A DNA stretch of 64,000 nt from Brassica napus (lineage: Eukaryota > Streptophyta > Magnoliopsida > Brassicales > Brassicaceae): NCBI RefSeq assembly GCF_020379485.1, contig NW_026014653.1, positions 310,001-374,000 of the forward strand, read 5' to 3'. Below the pieces are notes generated by a model that saw only the letters and a program-made list of their open reading frames with translations, searched no databases and was not told the DNA's origin. Shown one piece after another: positions 23,441 through 34,043 of this stretch. The position numbers and the translations under genes are program-made. Positions within the stretch are counted from its first letter, which is position 1, and each line of letters opens with the position of its first letter.

Positions 23441-25524
23441 CTAATGCTGCGGCATGTGGATTTCTTTATCCAACTGAAGAACCGTTTTTAGGTTTAAGTC
23501 TTGATCCTCTATCGGTTTTGTTTCCTTGTAATTCACTTACGTGGTACTATCTATCACATTTGTAAGAACATGTCTTTTGGTAGATATGTAAAGACATGTA
23601 AATGTAATTCGTCCCACGAGTCTATAGTCTTTTTCAATGTTTTTTTTTCAATGTCTTTTTCAATGTTCTTTCTATATTCTTGGTGTGAGCTCTTGGCGTG
23701 TAATGTTCTCGCAAGTTGTATGATACTATAAAAATGAATAGTACTTTTGTTTCTTTCAAGATAGCAATTTAACGAAAAGCGGTGGGTTTTAAGATTTTAG
23801 TGGCCATAAACATTTACTAAGAGTTTTAATATATTTTTTATACTTTAAAGATTTATGTCTATATATATTATTTTAAAAAAATTGGAAGTCAACCAATACA
23901 GTAAAGAACCACTACAGTGATCTAAATTAAATTATGCAAAGGTCCAACCTGCAGGCCGGTATATAGAATTAGCCCCAGTCAGTAGGTCCCGTCAGTAGAA
24001 TTAGGCCACTATAGAATTAGGCTAGTGAGTTATAGGCTCATTGTCAACTTACTTGCATACCATACTGCTTCCATTGTATTTACCTGCACAGATTTGATCT
24101 TATACACCTCGTTAATATTTTTAGACTTTTAGGGGAAAATACCAAACAAGATTGGCCTGTTAACTTTTCTCCAAATATACGTTTCGTCGGTATTGACTGT
24201 TAATAACCAACTTGATAAAAATAATTTCCACACAGAATTATTTTAGATTTTTTTTCCAGAAATTTTAATAGATCAAGTAAAATTTCAATTGTTTCAAAGC
24301 CAAAAAATTATTTTTCAAATAAAATCAAAAAATATAATATTGGATCTTTATGAGCTGGTAGTCGATTGGACTGTGTTATTTAGGTAAAACTTAGGTTTTA
24401 ATTTACCTGTGATACCACTGGATTTGAATTTTGTATTGTACTTCAAGTATTTGTTAGTAAAATTATATGTTTCTTGTTGTGAAATAACAACACATGTTAT
24501 ATGTAGAAGCAACAAATTTAACCAAACCAAAAAAGACTTCGACAAATCACTCCATATTTGTCTGTACTCTCTTGGCTCAAGTCAAGTCCAACTTCAAACC
24601 AACAGAGATGTCTAATTCCTGTTGAAGTATATGTGCAGATCAAATCGGTCCTTAAAAACTTGCGGTTTAATTTCATCCAGATGTTTGCTATAATAAAAAA
24701 ACAAAGATTTGGGTAGGAACATGATTATCAGCCCATTTTAGAAGTTAGCCCAATGATACTGTGTTTTTCCAGCAAATAATCAGATACCTTATACCCAACT
24801 GTTTGTTACAAAACCAGACATTATATATAGTATTTAGATAACCAAACTATTAGGTTACATGCACGAGAAAGAAAGTGTTTCCAATGTAAGTATGTAACGT
24901 ACCATTTCTAAGTAACTAGTCCTCACAGAGACCAGTTTCATTTTGGTCACAATTTATTCAATGTAACGTACCATTTTAATCTAAACTATGACATATTTTT
25001 ATTACACCAAACTGAAATTTATTATTGCTATATATTTTTGCTATATTTGCCGTTAACATGGCTTCAGAAGACAAGTTAAAAATGATGGCGAAAACGCACA
25101 GATATGAAAAGGCTTTAAAATGGTAAGACAACTTCAAAGCTGTGAGATTGATTCTTTCATACCCAAAAAAGTCACTACTACATGCAAAGTTTTATCGGAA
25201 AAGTATAGTACAATGTCACTTCTTTTATAGTATTTTTTTTTTCTTGAATCCTTGTAGATATACATTGCGTTTTATGAAATTAACTTGTCTTTTACGTTCA
25301 AATTAAATAAAGATATTTTCAGATGTTAAAATAAGTAAATGATTCATCACTGGTACTTTGAGTTACTGGTTTTGTATATCGAATTAGTTTCATTGTGCCA
25401 TTAGTTTGATTTCCATTCACCCAAGTTTAAAAAATATTTAGTCTGAATGTCCAACAAATCCTGATTAACAAAGAAAAAGTAAATAATGACTTTTTTTAGC
25501 AACAGAAATGGTATTGTTTTTTGT
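23441..25524. other. 3' flank of IRT1 copy b and spacer
   Basis: 23441-23740 is the 3' UTR/flank, homologous to that of copy a and to 33690-33965. From about 24890 the sequence resembles 35960-36040 (both have cattttggNcacNattta and taccatt), the start of a diverged segmental duplication. No coding feature is supported. Confidence 0.5.
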
Positions 25525-25560
25525 TCGCAGTCATCGTAACTCGTGTAGTCAAACGTCGTA

Positions 25561-25745
25561 TTCATAGGTTCCGAATGGTAAAAGCAGATCAAGCGGTGCA
25601 GATCAAGCAGATCATGCAGATCAAGCAGGACAAGTGCAGATCAAGCGGATCATGCAGGAGAAATGCAGATCAAGCAGAACAAGTTATGTTTCAAAGTTAT
25701 GAATGGCAAAAGCAGTTCAAAAGTGCAGATCATATATTTAAACAA
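25561..25745. repeat. GCAGATCA-rich tandem repeats
   Basis: Repeated gcagatcaagc/gcagatcatgc units from 25582 to about 25680, and again gtgcagatcat near 25720. A larger unit, gaatggtaaaagcag...gtgcagatca, recurs as gaatggcaaaagcag...gtgcagatca. The array lies where similarity to the duplicated copy at 36411 stops and just beyond the transposase stop codon, so it is probably the subterminal repeat region of the Harbinger element. Confidence 0.6.
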
Positions 25746-25809
25746 TAACAAATTACACCAAAAATATCAAAACACATAATAAAAAATACATAAACAAAGG
25801 TAAAATAAT

Positions 25810-27054
25810 TTAATGATTTGCCCATAACATATCAGCAATGTTGTCTCTAATGTTTGTCATATGATCTCCATCAGCCATATTTGTTGTCTCCATGTCATTT
25901 ATATCACTTTCAGAATCTTCGTTGCTGGTATTTGTATGTCTCATTTCTTCAACAAAATCTTCATCAAAATAATTTGAAATTCTGATGAAATTATGCAATC
26001 CCATTGTAGCAGTAACCACTCTTTTTTGAACTGCGATATCATATCTCGGAAATTCACTCAAAATCCTCCATTTCTTCTTCCAAACTCCAAATGTCCTTTC
26101 AATAACGGAACGTAGAGATGCATGACATCGATTAAACAGTTCTTGTTTATTCTTAGGAGGAGGGCCATTGTTGAAATGAGACATGTGATACCTAATAACC
26201 CCATTCCGAGAAGATCTATATGGAGCCAAAAAACCTTGCTTATTTGGATACCCAGAATCAGCTACATAATACTTGTCTCCTGGAGGCAAAGGAAAATCAG
26301 AATCACCGTCTTGTGTCATCGTGAGAACTGCTGTATCGTGACATGATCCGGGTGCTCCATTCCAAACATATGTAAACAACATATTGAAATCACATATCGC
26401 CATGATGTTAAATGATGTCCTATCATGTCGATTCCAGTACATTCCTTGTAGTTCAGGCTTCACTTTAACACATACATGAACTCCATCTACAGCTCCTACA
26501 AATCCACTAAAATATGGCCAATATCTTCTGTCCATTTGTAGCCTTTCAGGAATTCGAAGTAGTTCTCGTCTTGTTGGAGTCTTAACATAATTACAAGCAA
26601 GTAACTCTGTCGCCCTAAGAACTTCAAAAAAATTTCTATTCACTGTCTCTTGTGTCCGTCCAAACCGTAATCCAACATCTCTTTGAACTTCATTGTGCCC
26701 ACAAATTCGCAAAAACATTGCCACACTCTCTTCAATGCTAACATTAAGAGTGGGATGTAAACCATATTTTGATTCCAATATGTCACATAAAGATCTGAAA
26801 ACACCAAGAGACATTCGTAGTAACTGAAGACACGCAGCATCATCTTCTTGTAGTCGACGCCAAATATTTCTCCATCCTAAACCACCATCGGTTTGAGCTG
26901 CTCCTCTTTCAAAGAAACGATTGTAATAACTCAATGATGGTTGAATTATTAACTCTTCAAATTGCTCATTTTCTAAATTCCATAACTCAAGTCTTTCATC
27001 GTGATTTAGACTATGGGGATTTTGTGATCGCAACTGACATATACGAAAAGCCTG
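25810..27054 (-). CDS. Harbinger transposase (HARBI1/ALP1-like, DDE_Tnp_4)
   Basis: Open for more than 400 residues. The DDE domain has Asp in GAVDGVHV, Asp in GSCHDTAVL and Glu in SVIERTFGVWKKKWR, with the family signature FNIMAICDF and YYVADSGYPN between them. A helix-turn-helix region comes before (FRSLCDIL, then ESVAMFLRICG and QRDVGLRFGRTQETVNRNF). No ATG stands in frame before the domain: the frame opens after ttttcag at 27055, so the piece probably begins as an exon (AFRICQLRSQNPHS) spliced to an upstream start that I could not place. No stop or frameshift, so it may still be active with the adjacent ORF1. The C-terminus is acidic (SNEDSESDINDME). Confidence 0.85.
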   Translation of the reverse strand, partial: QAFRICQLRSQNPHSLNHDERLELWNLENEQFEELIIQPSLSYYNRFFERGAAQTDGGLGWRNIWRRLQEDDAACLQLLRMSLGVFRSLCDILESKYGLHPTLNVSIEESVAMFLRICGHNEVQRDVGLRFGRTQETVNRNFFEVLRATELLACNYVKTPTRRELLRIPERLQMDRRYWPYFSGFVGAVDGVHVCVKVKPELQGMYWNRHDRTSFNIMAICDFNMLFTYVWNGAPGSCHDTAVLTMTQDGDSDFPLPPGDKYYVADSGYPNKQGFLAPYRSSRNGVIRYHMSHFNNGPPPKNKQELFNRCHASLRSVIERTFGVWKKKWRILSEFPRYDIAVQKRVVTATMGLHNFIRISNYFDEDFVEEMRHTNTSNEDSESDINDMETTNMADGDHMTNIRDNIADMLWANH

Positions 27055-27268
27055 AAAATTTTAACCACAAAATAAAAAACTAAATCAATGAGAAATATCC
27101 TTATTCAAAAATACAATACATAACAGACATTACAAAAGAAAATATGAAACAAAACATAACGACAATAAACAAAGCACGAATCTTATTAAGCTAGTTATCC
27201 GATGTGGAATCACTTTCTTGTGTTTCATTTAGATTTAGTCCACGTTCAGTTCCCCAGATATTGAATAA

Positions 27269-29111
27269 TCATCCTCGTCGTCGTGGACGTGATGCTTTAC
27301 TTGTAGAAGCATAATTCGTGAATTCCGGTGAAACACCTCTGATAACATTCTCGGAAACAGGAACTTCTTTTTCATGTGTTGTAGTTTGTACTTCTGTTTC
27401 TAGGGAAAATCCATGTTGAACATTTCTCAGAGGAATATATTGTGGAGCATCTTGTGATGATCCCCATCGATGAGTGGTCGGTGATGATCCCCATTGCGGA
27501 ACAGTAGATGTAGGACCCCATTGTTGAGTACTTGTTGATGAACCCCATTGTTGAAAATTTTGAGGTGCACCCCATTGTGGAACAGGATGTGTACCCCACT
27601 GCGGAGCATTTGGCGGTGTACCCCATTGTGGAGCATTTGGCGGTGTACCCCACTGCGGAGCATTTGAAGGTGAACTCCATTGCGGCGCATTTGGCGGTGT
27701 TCCCCATTGTGGGGCACTTGGTGGTGTTCCCCATTGTTGGAAACCAGAATTACATTGCCCACAAGTTGGACTGCCAAACTTTTGTCCAGATTCTAACCGC
27801 TTTCCCACGAATTCGTTGTCCGGTGTATATCCAGTAAGAGCTTGTAAAAACTTCAACTTATCTTCTGTGGTTCTTTCGGCTCTGTCAACAAAGTACTTGC
27901 GCCAAAATCTTTCTTCTTTAAATGCATGAATGCATGCCCAATAGAAATTGGTGTCATTTGGAAGCTCCATTGATTCGAATATCTTCACCGCAGTATCGAA
28001 TCCATTGTAATCATCTTCGTCAAAAGAATTTGGACGTAGTTGTTGCAAACTTTGGCGCTGAAACTCTCTAAAACCCGTCATCGTATCTGTCAGAGTTGTC
28101 TCGAATGATTGTTTTCTACGACTTCCTTGGGATCCACTCCTGGCAGCGATCCGGGAGGTTCCTGCACCTCTTTGCGAACTACTTCCTTGTCTTAGTCCAC
28201 TTCGTTGTTGAACTCTAGAAGTAGGAATCTGAAAATGATCAGCAGTTGGTGAAGAATTCTGACGCAAATTCTCACGGGTGAACTGATTTGAATGACGCAT
28301 TTCATCATCAATATTTACGCGATAGACTTCTTCATTTTCTTGTGTCTCCTGGACCTGAGTGTCTTGCATATCACCGCCATATGTTTCAGTTTCATCATTA
28401 TTTTGACCATCATTCAGCAACTCTTCTCTTCTTTGGTGCAAAGAGTATTGAGACTGTGATTGGACGTCGTATAATACAAAACATCGTTGCATCACATCCC
28501 AAAGCTCCGGTGGTTTTCGTTTAAATGATTTTACAATCCTATCTACCTGTTAATAAGATTATGTAGTTTTTAGCTTACAAATATTATAGATATGTTATTT
28601 TTTAAATATATTTTGGTTGTAAGGGATATTTTTTGTACTTACTTCACGATCTTTCCACCATGAATCAGACGCAGATATCACAGATGTCGTAGGATCAACC
28701 GAAATACCCGTAGAATTTTTCATTAGATGCTTGTACTTTTTGTATTTTCTTTTCAGCTGATCAAGTTTTTCTTTGAAGAACCGGTAGTTTACGCTGATAT
28801 TGTATATTTGGTTGAACTTATGAACGACAAACTCTTTACCAGCGGGTGTAGGATCTTTGAAACGATAATCGCTCATGGAAATCGCTCGATCGTACAATTC
28901 AATAAATACTCGTTCTCGGTTAGGATTCCATTTAAAATTGTCTTCCCTCTATAAATTTACACAATTTTGAATCATTTTATTTTAGTATTTATTAACTATT
29001 CTAAAACATTAAAAAAATATATTATATACTTACCCGTGCTGACGTTTCAGTAGGTAGATTTATATCTTCTTCATCAGAAAATGTTGTACTTTGTCGGCGA
29101 TTTGACGTCAT
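27269..29111 (-). CDS. Harbinger ORF1: Myb/SANT-like protein with WG-repeat domain
   Basis: Three exons on the minus strand: 29111-29034, 28948-28643 and 28546-27269, GT/AG, phase 0 throughout, giving 553 residues. Residues 1-26 (MTSNRRQSTTFSDEED) lead into a Myb/SANT-like DNA-binding domain over exons 2-3 (EDNFKWNPNRERVFIELY, then YRFFKEKLDQLKRKYKKYKHL and SDSWWKDRE). A Gln/Ser/Arg-rich linker follows (RQNSSPTADHF, RSGLRQGSSSQRG), then a helical segment (FDTAVKIFESMELPNDTNFYWACIHAF shown in part: FYWACIHAF, DKLKFLQALTGY), and finally eleven 9-residue repeats of the form (P/Q)QWGTPPNA near residues 370-470, ten with WG. This is the expected partner of the adjacent transposase; the WG tract is unusual. 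The stop at 27269-27271 is TGA and the frame stays open for 25 more codons to TAG at 27191. Confidence 0.85.
27440..27745 (-). repeat. 27-bp coding tandem repeat (WG motifs)
   Basis: About eleven units averaging 27 bp, each encoding PQWGTPPNA or a variant (PQWSSPSNA, PQWGAPQNF, QQWGSSTST, QQWGPTSTV, HRWGSSQDA). The central units are nearly identical at DNA level (ccccattgtggagcatttgg), which suggests recent expansion. The three-base phase is kept, so the long open frames on other strands here are shadows of this repeat. Confidence 0.9.
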
Positions 29112-29925
29112 ATCTACAATTTTAAAATTGTATAAATAATATTAGATCGAGCTAATTTGGAACTATCTTTATAAGCAAAACATGAATGTGGATTTTGGTA
29201 GATATCAAAGAGCGTCGAAATCAAGAATAGCCCATGATTTCCTAAAATGATTTTCTTATTCTTATATTAAAACGCATATGATTCGATACAACATTTTAAG
29301 GGTAATTTCTTGGGCTAGTAAATGATTGTATTTTAAAACATTTTAATCATAGGAATGGAAAAAGTGCTCAATTAGTTTGTTGAATATTTTAAATTAATAC
29401 TAGAGTTTGCCAACTACATAGCATAAATTAAAGGGGATCTCCAAGTTGATATTTAAATTTAACCATAAAATCTATATTAACAAAAATGGAGATGTTTATA
29501 TTGATTTTATAATACAAAATATTTTTTTTGTACAAAATCATATTAATTTATGACTGATAAATTTAGAAATAATATCTTAATAATAAATGTATTACTTTCT
29601 AAAAAAATAATTATAGTGTCATCTATATTTATTTATTTTTTATTTTCTGTTTTACATTTTATGTGAATTAAAATGTAACACATACCTTTTCCAATTGATA
29701 CAAGTATAGTATTATACTAATAAGCATTGCATGTATATGTTATACATTATATAAATCTTTTTCACAAGCAAGTAACTGCATGTACGTGAGTTGTGTAAGT
29801 ATGAGTTTTCCACCCAATTAATTTTTCTTATGCTCGATGCTTGTCTCTTTTAATTTTTAAATGATTATTACAAAAAAATATTTTGACAATTCTTATAGTC
29901 TACTGTTTCTTTAAAATAAATATGG

Positions 29926-29928
<3 letters not shown>

Positions 29929-29956
<28 letters not shown>
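29929..29956. repeat. (TA)n microsatellite
   Basis: Uninterrupted TA repeat of 14 units, flanked by two copies of attcttatagtctactg (about 29889 and 29967). Confidence 0.9.
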
Positions 29957-31165
29957 CGTATGTATAATTCTTATAGTCTACTGCTTTAAAAAATATTTAT
30001 ATTATTATTGACATAATTTTTATTTTTTTATAACAATGAATATTTTTAAAATACTGTATCAACAGTGTGGCATAATATTAAAGGTGGACATGTTTGTAGT
30101 ATTTAAAAAAAATTATGAAAAATAAATAGTATGTGATTTCAGTTGATGTAAAACAAGATATGATAAATCTAAAACTTTTATTTTTTTTAAAATAATTTTT
30201 CAGTTTAAAATAATGATATCATTGATATTTTTATGTTAATTTACCTAAAAAATTTAAAACCACACATTTTTAAAAAAAAAATTAACCATATTTTTAATTT
30301 TGGTAGTTTGTTGAATTTATAAGATTTAAATTTACAAATTTGTTTTAATTTTTATAGACTACAATAAATTGTCTTTAAATAATTAATTAAAGTAAATTTA
30401 CCTTTTGGTTCAGAAATGCAAGCCCTCTGGTACGTCTAGTAATAGTTTTATCGCCGAACTCAATTATAATAGTGAACACTGAAGAATAATTGATTCAACA
30501 CAAAAAAAATTAATCAACAAATCTAAGAAAGTAATAAAGAGTAGAAAATAGGTAAAACCTAATGCTTGTCTCTTTTAATGTCTTTTGACTCTTGCTCTAT
30601 GCCATATTTCTCAGCCTTGATTTCCTATTAATCAATAGAAAGAAAATTTCTAAATTAGCTATAATGAAGTGATATAAAATAAAGGAAAAAAGTAATGTTG
30701 ATTTCATAAAAAGGAGAGAAGCATACGTTGATGTCTATTCTCATTCTCAAGAATGAATGAGTGCAATGGTGTGTGTTGATATCTGTCATTTATAGTAGAT
30801 ATAAACAAATATTTTAAATTTAATTTAAATTAGAAATATACATATTGGTTAGTTAAAAGAAGCATTGCATGTACAGCTCCTATTTCTATGCGGGAAGAAG
30901 AACATGCAGGACGCCTGACTTTTATCACAAGAAGACAAAAAAATTAGTATCCAATGCAGTCCTCCTGCTTTTTAGGTTTATCATACAGAAAAGTGTGAAT
31001 GGTTAAAATATATGAAAATAAAAACAGGACAGGAGATCTGTGTTTATCATGTGCTCCCATTCAAACACATAGTTACAAGGGACCCTGGTTTTAATGAGAA
31101 CTGGATTTCGCGGAAGGATGTATTTTAAAAAAAAATACGATATTATTTGTTTTTTTATGTCCTAT

Positions 31166-31752
31166 TAGGGTTGGACAAATTCGAATTCGAAGAGGCGAAC
31201 CGATCCCAATCCGAATAAATAGTACCAAATCCGAACCGAAATTGATTAAATATCTGAATTATTCAAAATTTTGGTATTGGAAGAACTGAAACATAATCCG
31301 ATCTGAACCGAAGTATCCAAACTAGATTTATATACTTATATATATTAATTATTTTTAGATTTAATATACATAAAAACATCCAGAATATATATGATACTTT
31401 TAAATTCGTCTAAATACGTGAAAATATATACAAATAATCAAACGTAAATATCTAAAATAGTTAAAATATACTCAAAACTACAAAATTCTTAAATAATTAT
31501 TAATTCTCTATCCAAATATTTAAATCAAACCAATTTATATGTTAAGTTAGGTACTCTGACATATGTTATTCAAATTTATATGTAATATATTGTATTGTTT
31601 ATATATTTTTTAAAAATTAAAGCATATAATAAATTTAATTTTTTTAAAAAATAATTTAAATTGGTTATCCAAATCCGAACCGAATCCTCAAGGATCTGAA
31701 CCGAACACGAAATCCCAAACAGACCCGAAAACTAACCCGATCGCCCACCCAT
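31166..31752. mobile_element. CCGAA-rich non-autonomous DNA element
   Basis: Begins TAGGGTTGGACAAATTCG and ends inverted (gatcgcccacccata). Both arms are full of degenerate ccgaac/ttcgga units and the centre is AT-rich. It is the same kind of element as 43216-43785, where an 8-bp duplication is clear. The flanks tgtcctat and atcactat are only partly alike, so the ends are less sure. Confidence 0.5.
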
Positions 31753-32340
31753 AATCACTATTATATATCATATATGTGTCATCATATGTTACAAAAATAT
31801 GTGTTATCATATAATTAATCGTATTTTATATGTACCATCAAATAAGTAATCTTATAATAATAATATTTTATACGTACAATCATATAAATAATCACATATA
31901 TTATATTTCTAAATTTATGTGTGAAATATAAAAACCATAATTTAAGTTGGTGTTTGAAATTGGGCTTTGTATTGTATTTTTCTTATATATGTTGAAAACA
32001 TTTTTATAATGGTTATTGGAAAATGTGTTAGTAAAAATTAATTTTTGAATATATGTATATTTTTGAATGAATTTTTGATTTAAATCAATTTTAAATTATT
32101 ATTTTGATTTGAATATGTATATCAAGTAACATAAGCACATTACTTTTTAATATAATGTAATGGATTTCCAAAAAATTTAATAGCATAAGTCCATTATTTT
32201 TTTCCTAACTTACTGATATCTATGTTTCCAAACAGCATTATATTTATTTTTTACTACTATCAATATTGTCAAACAAAAGTTTAAAGAACTTCTACTTTAA
32301 TAAGATAGATTGATATAGCTAACATCCGATTTTTATAGGG
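31753..32340. other. AT-rich spacer, no gene
   Basis: No coding or structured feature seen; runs of AT-rich sequence up to the target duplication of the retroposon at 32364. Confidence 0.5.
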
Positions 32341-32363
32341 TTTTCGTTGTCTATATTTTTCTT

Positions 32364-33121
32364 GTCATCTATTATTTTATTAAAAAGTTGAGGTCCAACC
32401 GGACCAAGCCCGACAACATACAACTAAGCCCAAAAAAAGGCCCAAACATCACAAAATATAAAAGCCCATAAGGCTAAACCCAACACCTAACCAACCAATT
32501 CGGGCACGTCACACGCACACGTGTTTAATCCTCAACAGCGAGGAAAACACATGTCATCATATCCCTATCCCTTCTCCACTGCCGAAACCAAACGGTGTTT
32601 CACCGGAATCCCACCAGGTTCAACGACATCTTCGGAGAGCTTTCGAACGATCAATATCGATATCTCATCAGAGCCATCAAGCCGCCAAACATCGGATTAA
32701 AGAAATCTAGAACCACCATCTCGTTTGTCTTCCATGTCTTAGCTTCAATCTCGGAGAGCATCAATCGATCTACTCGAGATCTCATCCTAGAAAGCCAAGC
32801 CGACAAGACAACAACACGTAACCAATAACCCCACCTTGGATAGAAAGGTCAAAAAAACAAAAGCCGGCGACGTAAGGCTATGAAAGCCTCCACCCCCCAG
32901 AGTCATAAGTCGGCGATAAGAACTGACGAAGCTTTTTCATCCCGGAGTCAAAAAGAAGATATACAAAGCGAACAAGAAAAGAAAAAATACACAAACTGGA
33001 CCGATGGTGGCTGTGGGAGCCCACTCCGTCGGCGAGAGACACTGTTTGCGGTGGTGAAAACCTAGAGAGAAGGCAGAGCGTTTTTAGAGAGAAGTTTTTT
33101 TATTCGAACGTTACCTAACCG
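32364..33121 (-). mobile_element. Retroposon copy A (LINE-like, non-coding)
   Basis: GC-richer 758-bp block flanked by a long direct repeat: ttttcgttgtctatatttttctt at 32341 and ttttttcgttgtctatatattctt at 33122, a 20-plus-base target duplication as left by target-primed reverse transcription. On the minus strand it starts with a ttctctctaaaaacgctctg leader, runs through cagccaccatcggtcc and ends in ttaataaaataatagatga. It is homologous to the + strand block at 34044-34767. The duplicated locus at 36517 carries the single, empty target. Short open frames inside (32595, 32880) are not convincing proteins. Confidence 0.65.
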
Positions 33122-33124
33122 TTT

Positions 33125-33420
33125 TTTCGTTGTCTATATATTCTTCACATGGTATGAACCGAATTTGAAATATTTACCACACCGACACGACTATAATGCT
33201 ATGTACCGCAATGTGGTTAAAGCATTTGAACTCGAACGTATTTGTTTTTTCACTATTTTATAATTCCGATAGAGAAATATTCTTCTTCTTTTAATTACTA
33301 CTACTATCTTATAGGGATGAGAAGGAATCGCACGTAAGCCGTAAAGGTATTTCTATTTTCAAAGCCTTCGCCTTCACGAAGTTCGAGTATCACGTAAAGT
33401 GGTATATCTGGAAATATAAA
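33125..33420. repeat. Segment duplicated at 36517-36760
   Basis: ttcgttgtctatat, cacatggtatgaa, ccgaatttgaaatatttaN and actataatg recur in the same order at 36517-36605, and ggaaatataaaa plus ccaaNctgcaa recur at 36720-36750. Diverged direct duplication; non-coding in both places. Confidence 0.6.
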
Positions 33421-33689
33421 ACACAGTGCCAAACTGCAAACGAGATGATTCAAGATTTACAAATCTATTTAAGATAGATATGAGGTAATGAGATGTTATG
33501 ATATAGTGGTATTATAGATAAATGAAAATCTATCCAATACTCCATTTAACATAGTGGCTAATCTCGAAAGAGAAACTTGTGCCACGGTCATTTTTGTCTA
33601 TCTGAACGCTTTTCAGCAGACCATATAACATAGCGACTAATCCCATTCAGGCTGAATGACTCCATGGCTACCGAGAGGTAATTTCATGA

Positions 33690-33965
33690 TCGTTCTGGAA
33701 CAAAAACTAAACGCATTTTAGGTTCAACTCTTGATACTCGTACTCCCTTACAAACAAACAAAAAAAAACTAGTTGCGTGGTATTAGTGCTTACTCTTTTC
33801 TTGTCTTTTCTATAATGGAGCTGTCATTGAGTTTATGTAAACGGATCTGTCACATTAAATTGAACATGTCGTCTTTTGGTAGTTTTGTAATGAGATTGGT
33901 CCCACGAGGTATAGTCCTATTTTCCTTTCTTTTCTCAAGGTAATCTTGTCGTGTGATTGTTATGC
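33690..33965 (+). pseudogene. Relic of an IRT1 3' flank (lost third IRT1 copy)
   Basis: Aligns with the 3' flanks of both IRT1 copies: ttttaggttcaactcttgatactc against tttttaggtttaagtcttgatcctc; gcgtggtatta against acgtggtacta; aacatgtcgtcttttggtag against aacatgtcttttggtag; ggtcccacgaggtatagtc against cgtcccacgagtctatagtc. It also matches copy a in ttttctcaaggtaatcttgtcg. No ZIP coding exon precedes it. The nearby caggctgaatgac and gactccatggctac recall exon borders, but this is weak. I read it as what is left of a deleted tandem copy. Confidence 0.6.
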
Positions 33966-34043
33966 ATTGGGCAACAAAAAATATATACTACTAGTATGCA
34001 TCACTAAATCAATTAATTACTTTCACTTTATTTAAATTATAGT

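Larger units (their letters stand above)
25561..31100 (-). mobile_element. Second PIF/Harbinger-type transposon (boundaries approximate)
   Basis: Contains a transposase (25810-27054) and a Myb/SANT-WG partner (27269-29111), both on the minus strand and both open. The left boundary is inferred from loss of similarity to the duplicated sequence at 36371-36411; the insertion begins at about 25566. The right boundary was not found: no inverted copy of the left end (ggttccgaatggt) could be seen up to 31160. Sequence 29112-31100 is AT-rich and probably the element's 5' part plus flank. Confidence 0.6.

Noticed and set aside
25582..25680. CRISPR-like repeat array
   Set aside because: The gcagatcaagc units are contiguous with no unique spacers, and this is plant nuclear DNA; it is a minisatellite.
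27372..27837. Long open frames on both strands over the WG repeat
   Set aside because: They are out-of-phase readings of the 27-bp repeat; only the frame continuous with the Myb/SANT exons makes sense.
32595..33065. Possible host gene in the GC-richer block (MFHRNPTRFNDIF..., MKASTPQSHKSAIR...)
   Set aside because: The block has a target duplication and a second copy in reverse at 34044-34767; it is a retroposon without a conserved reading frame.
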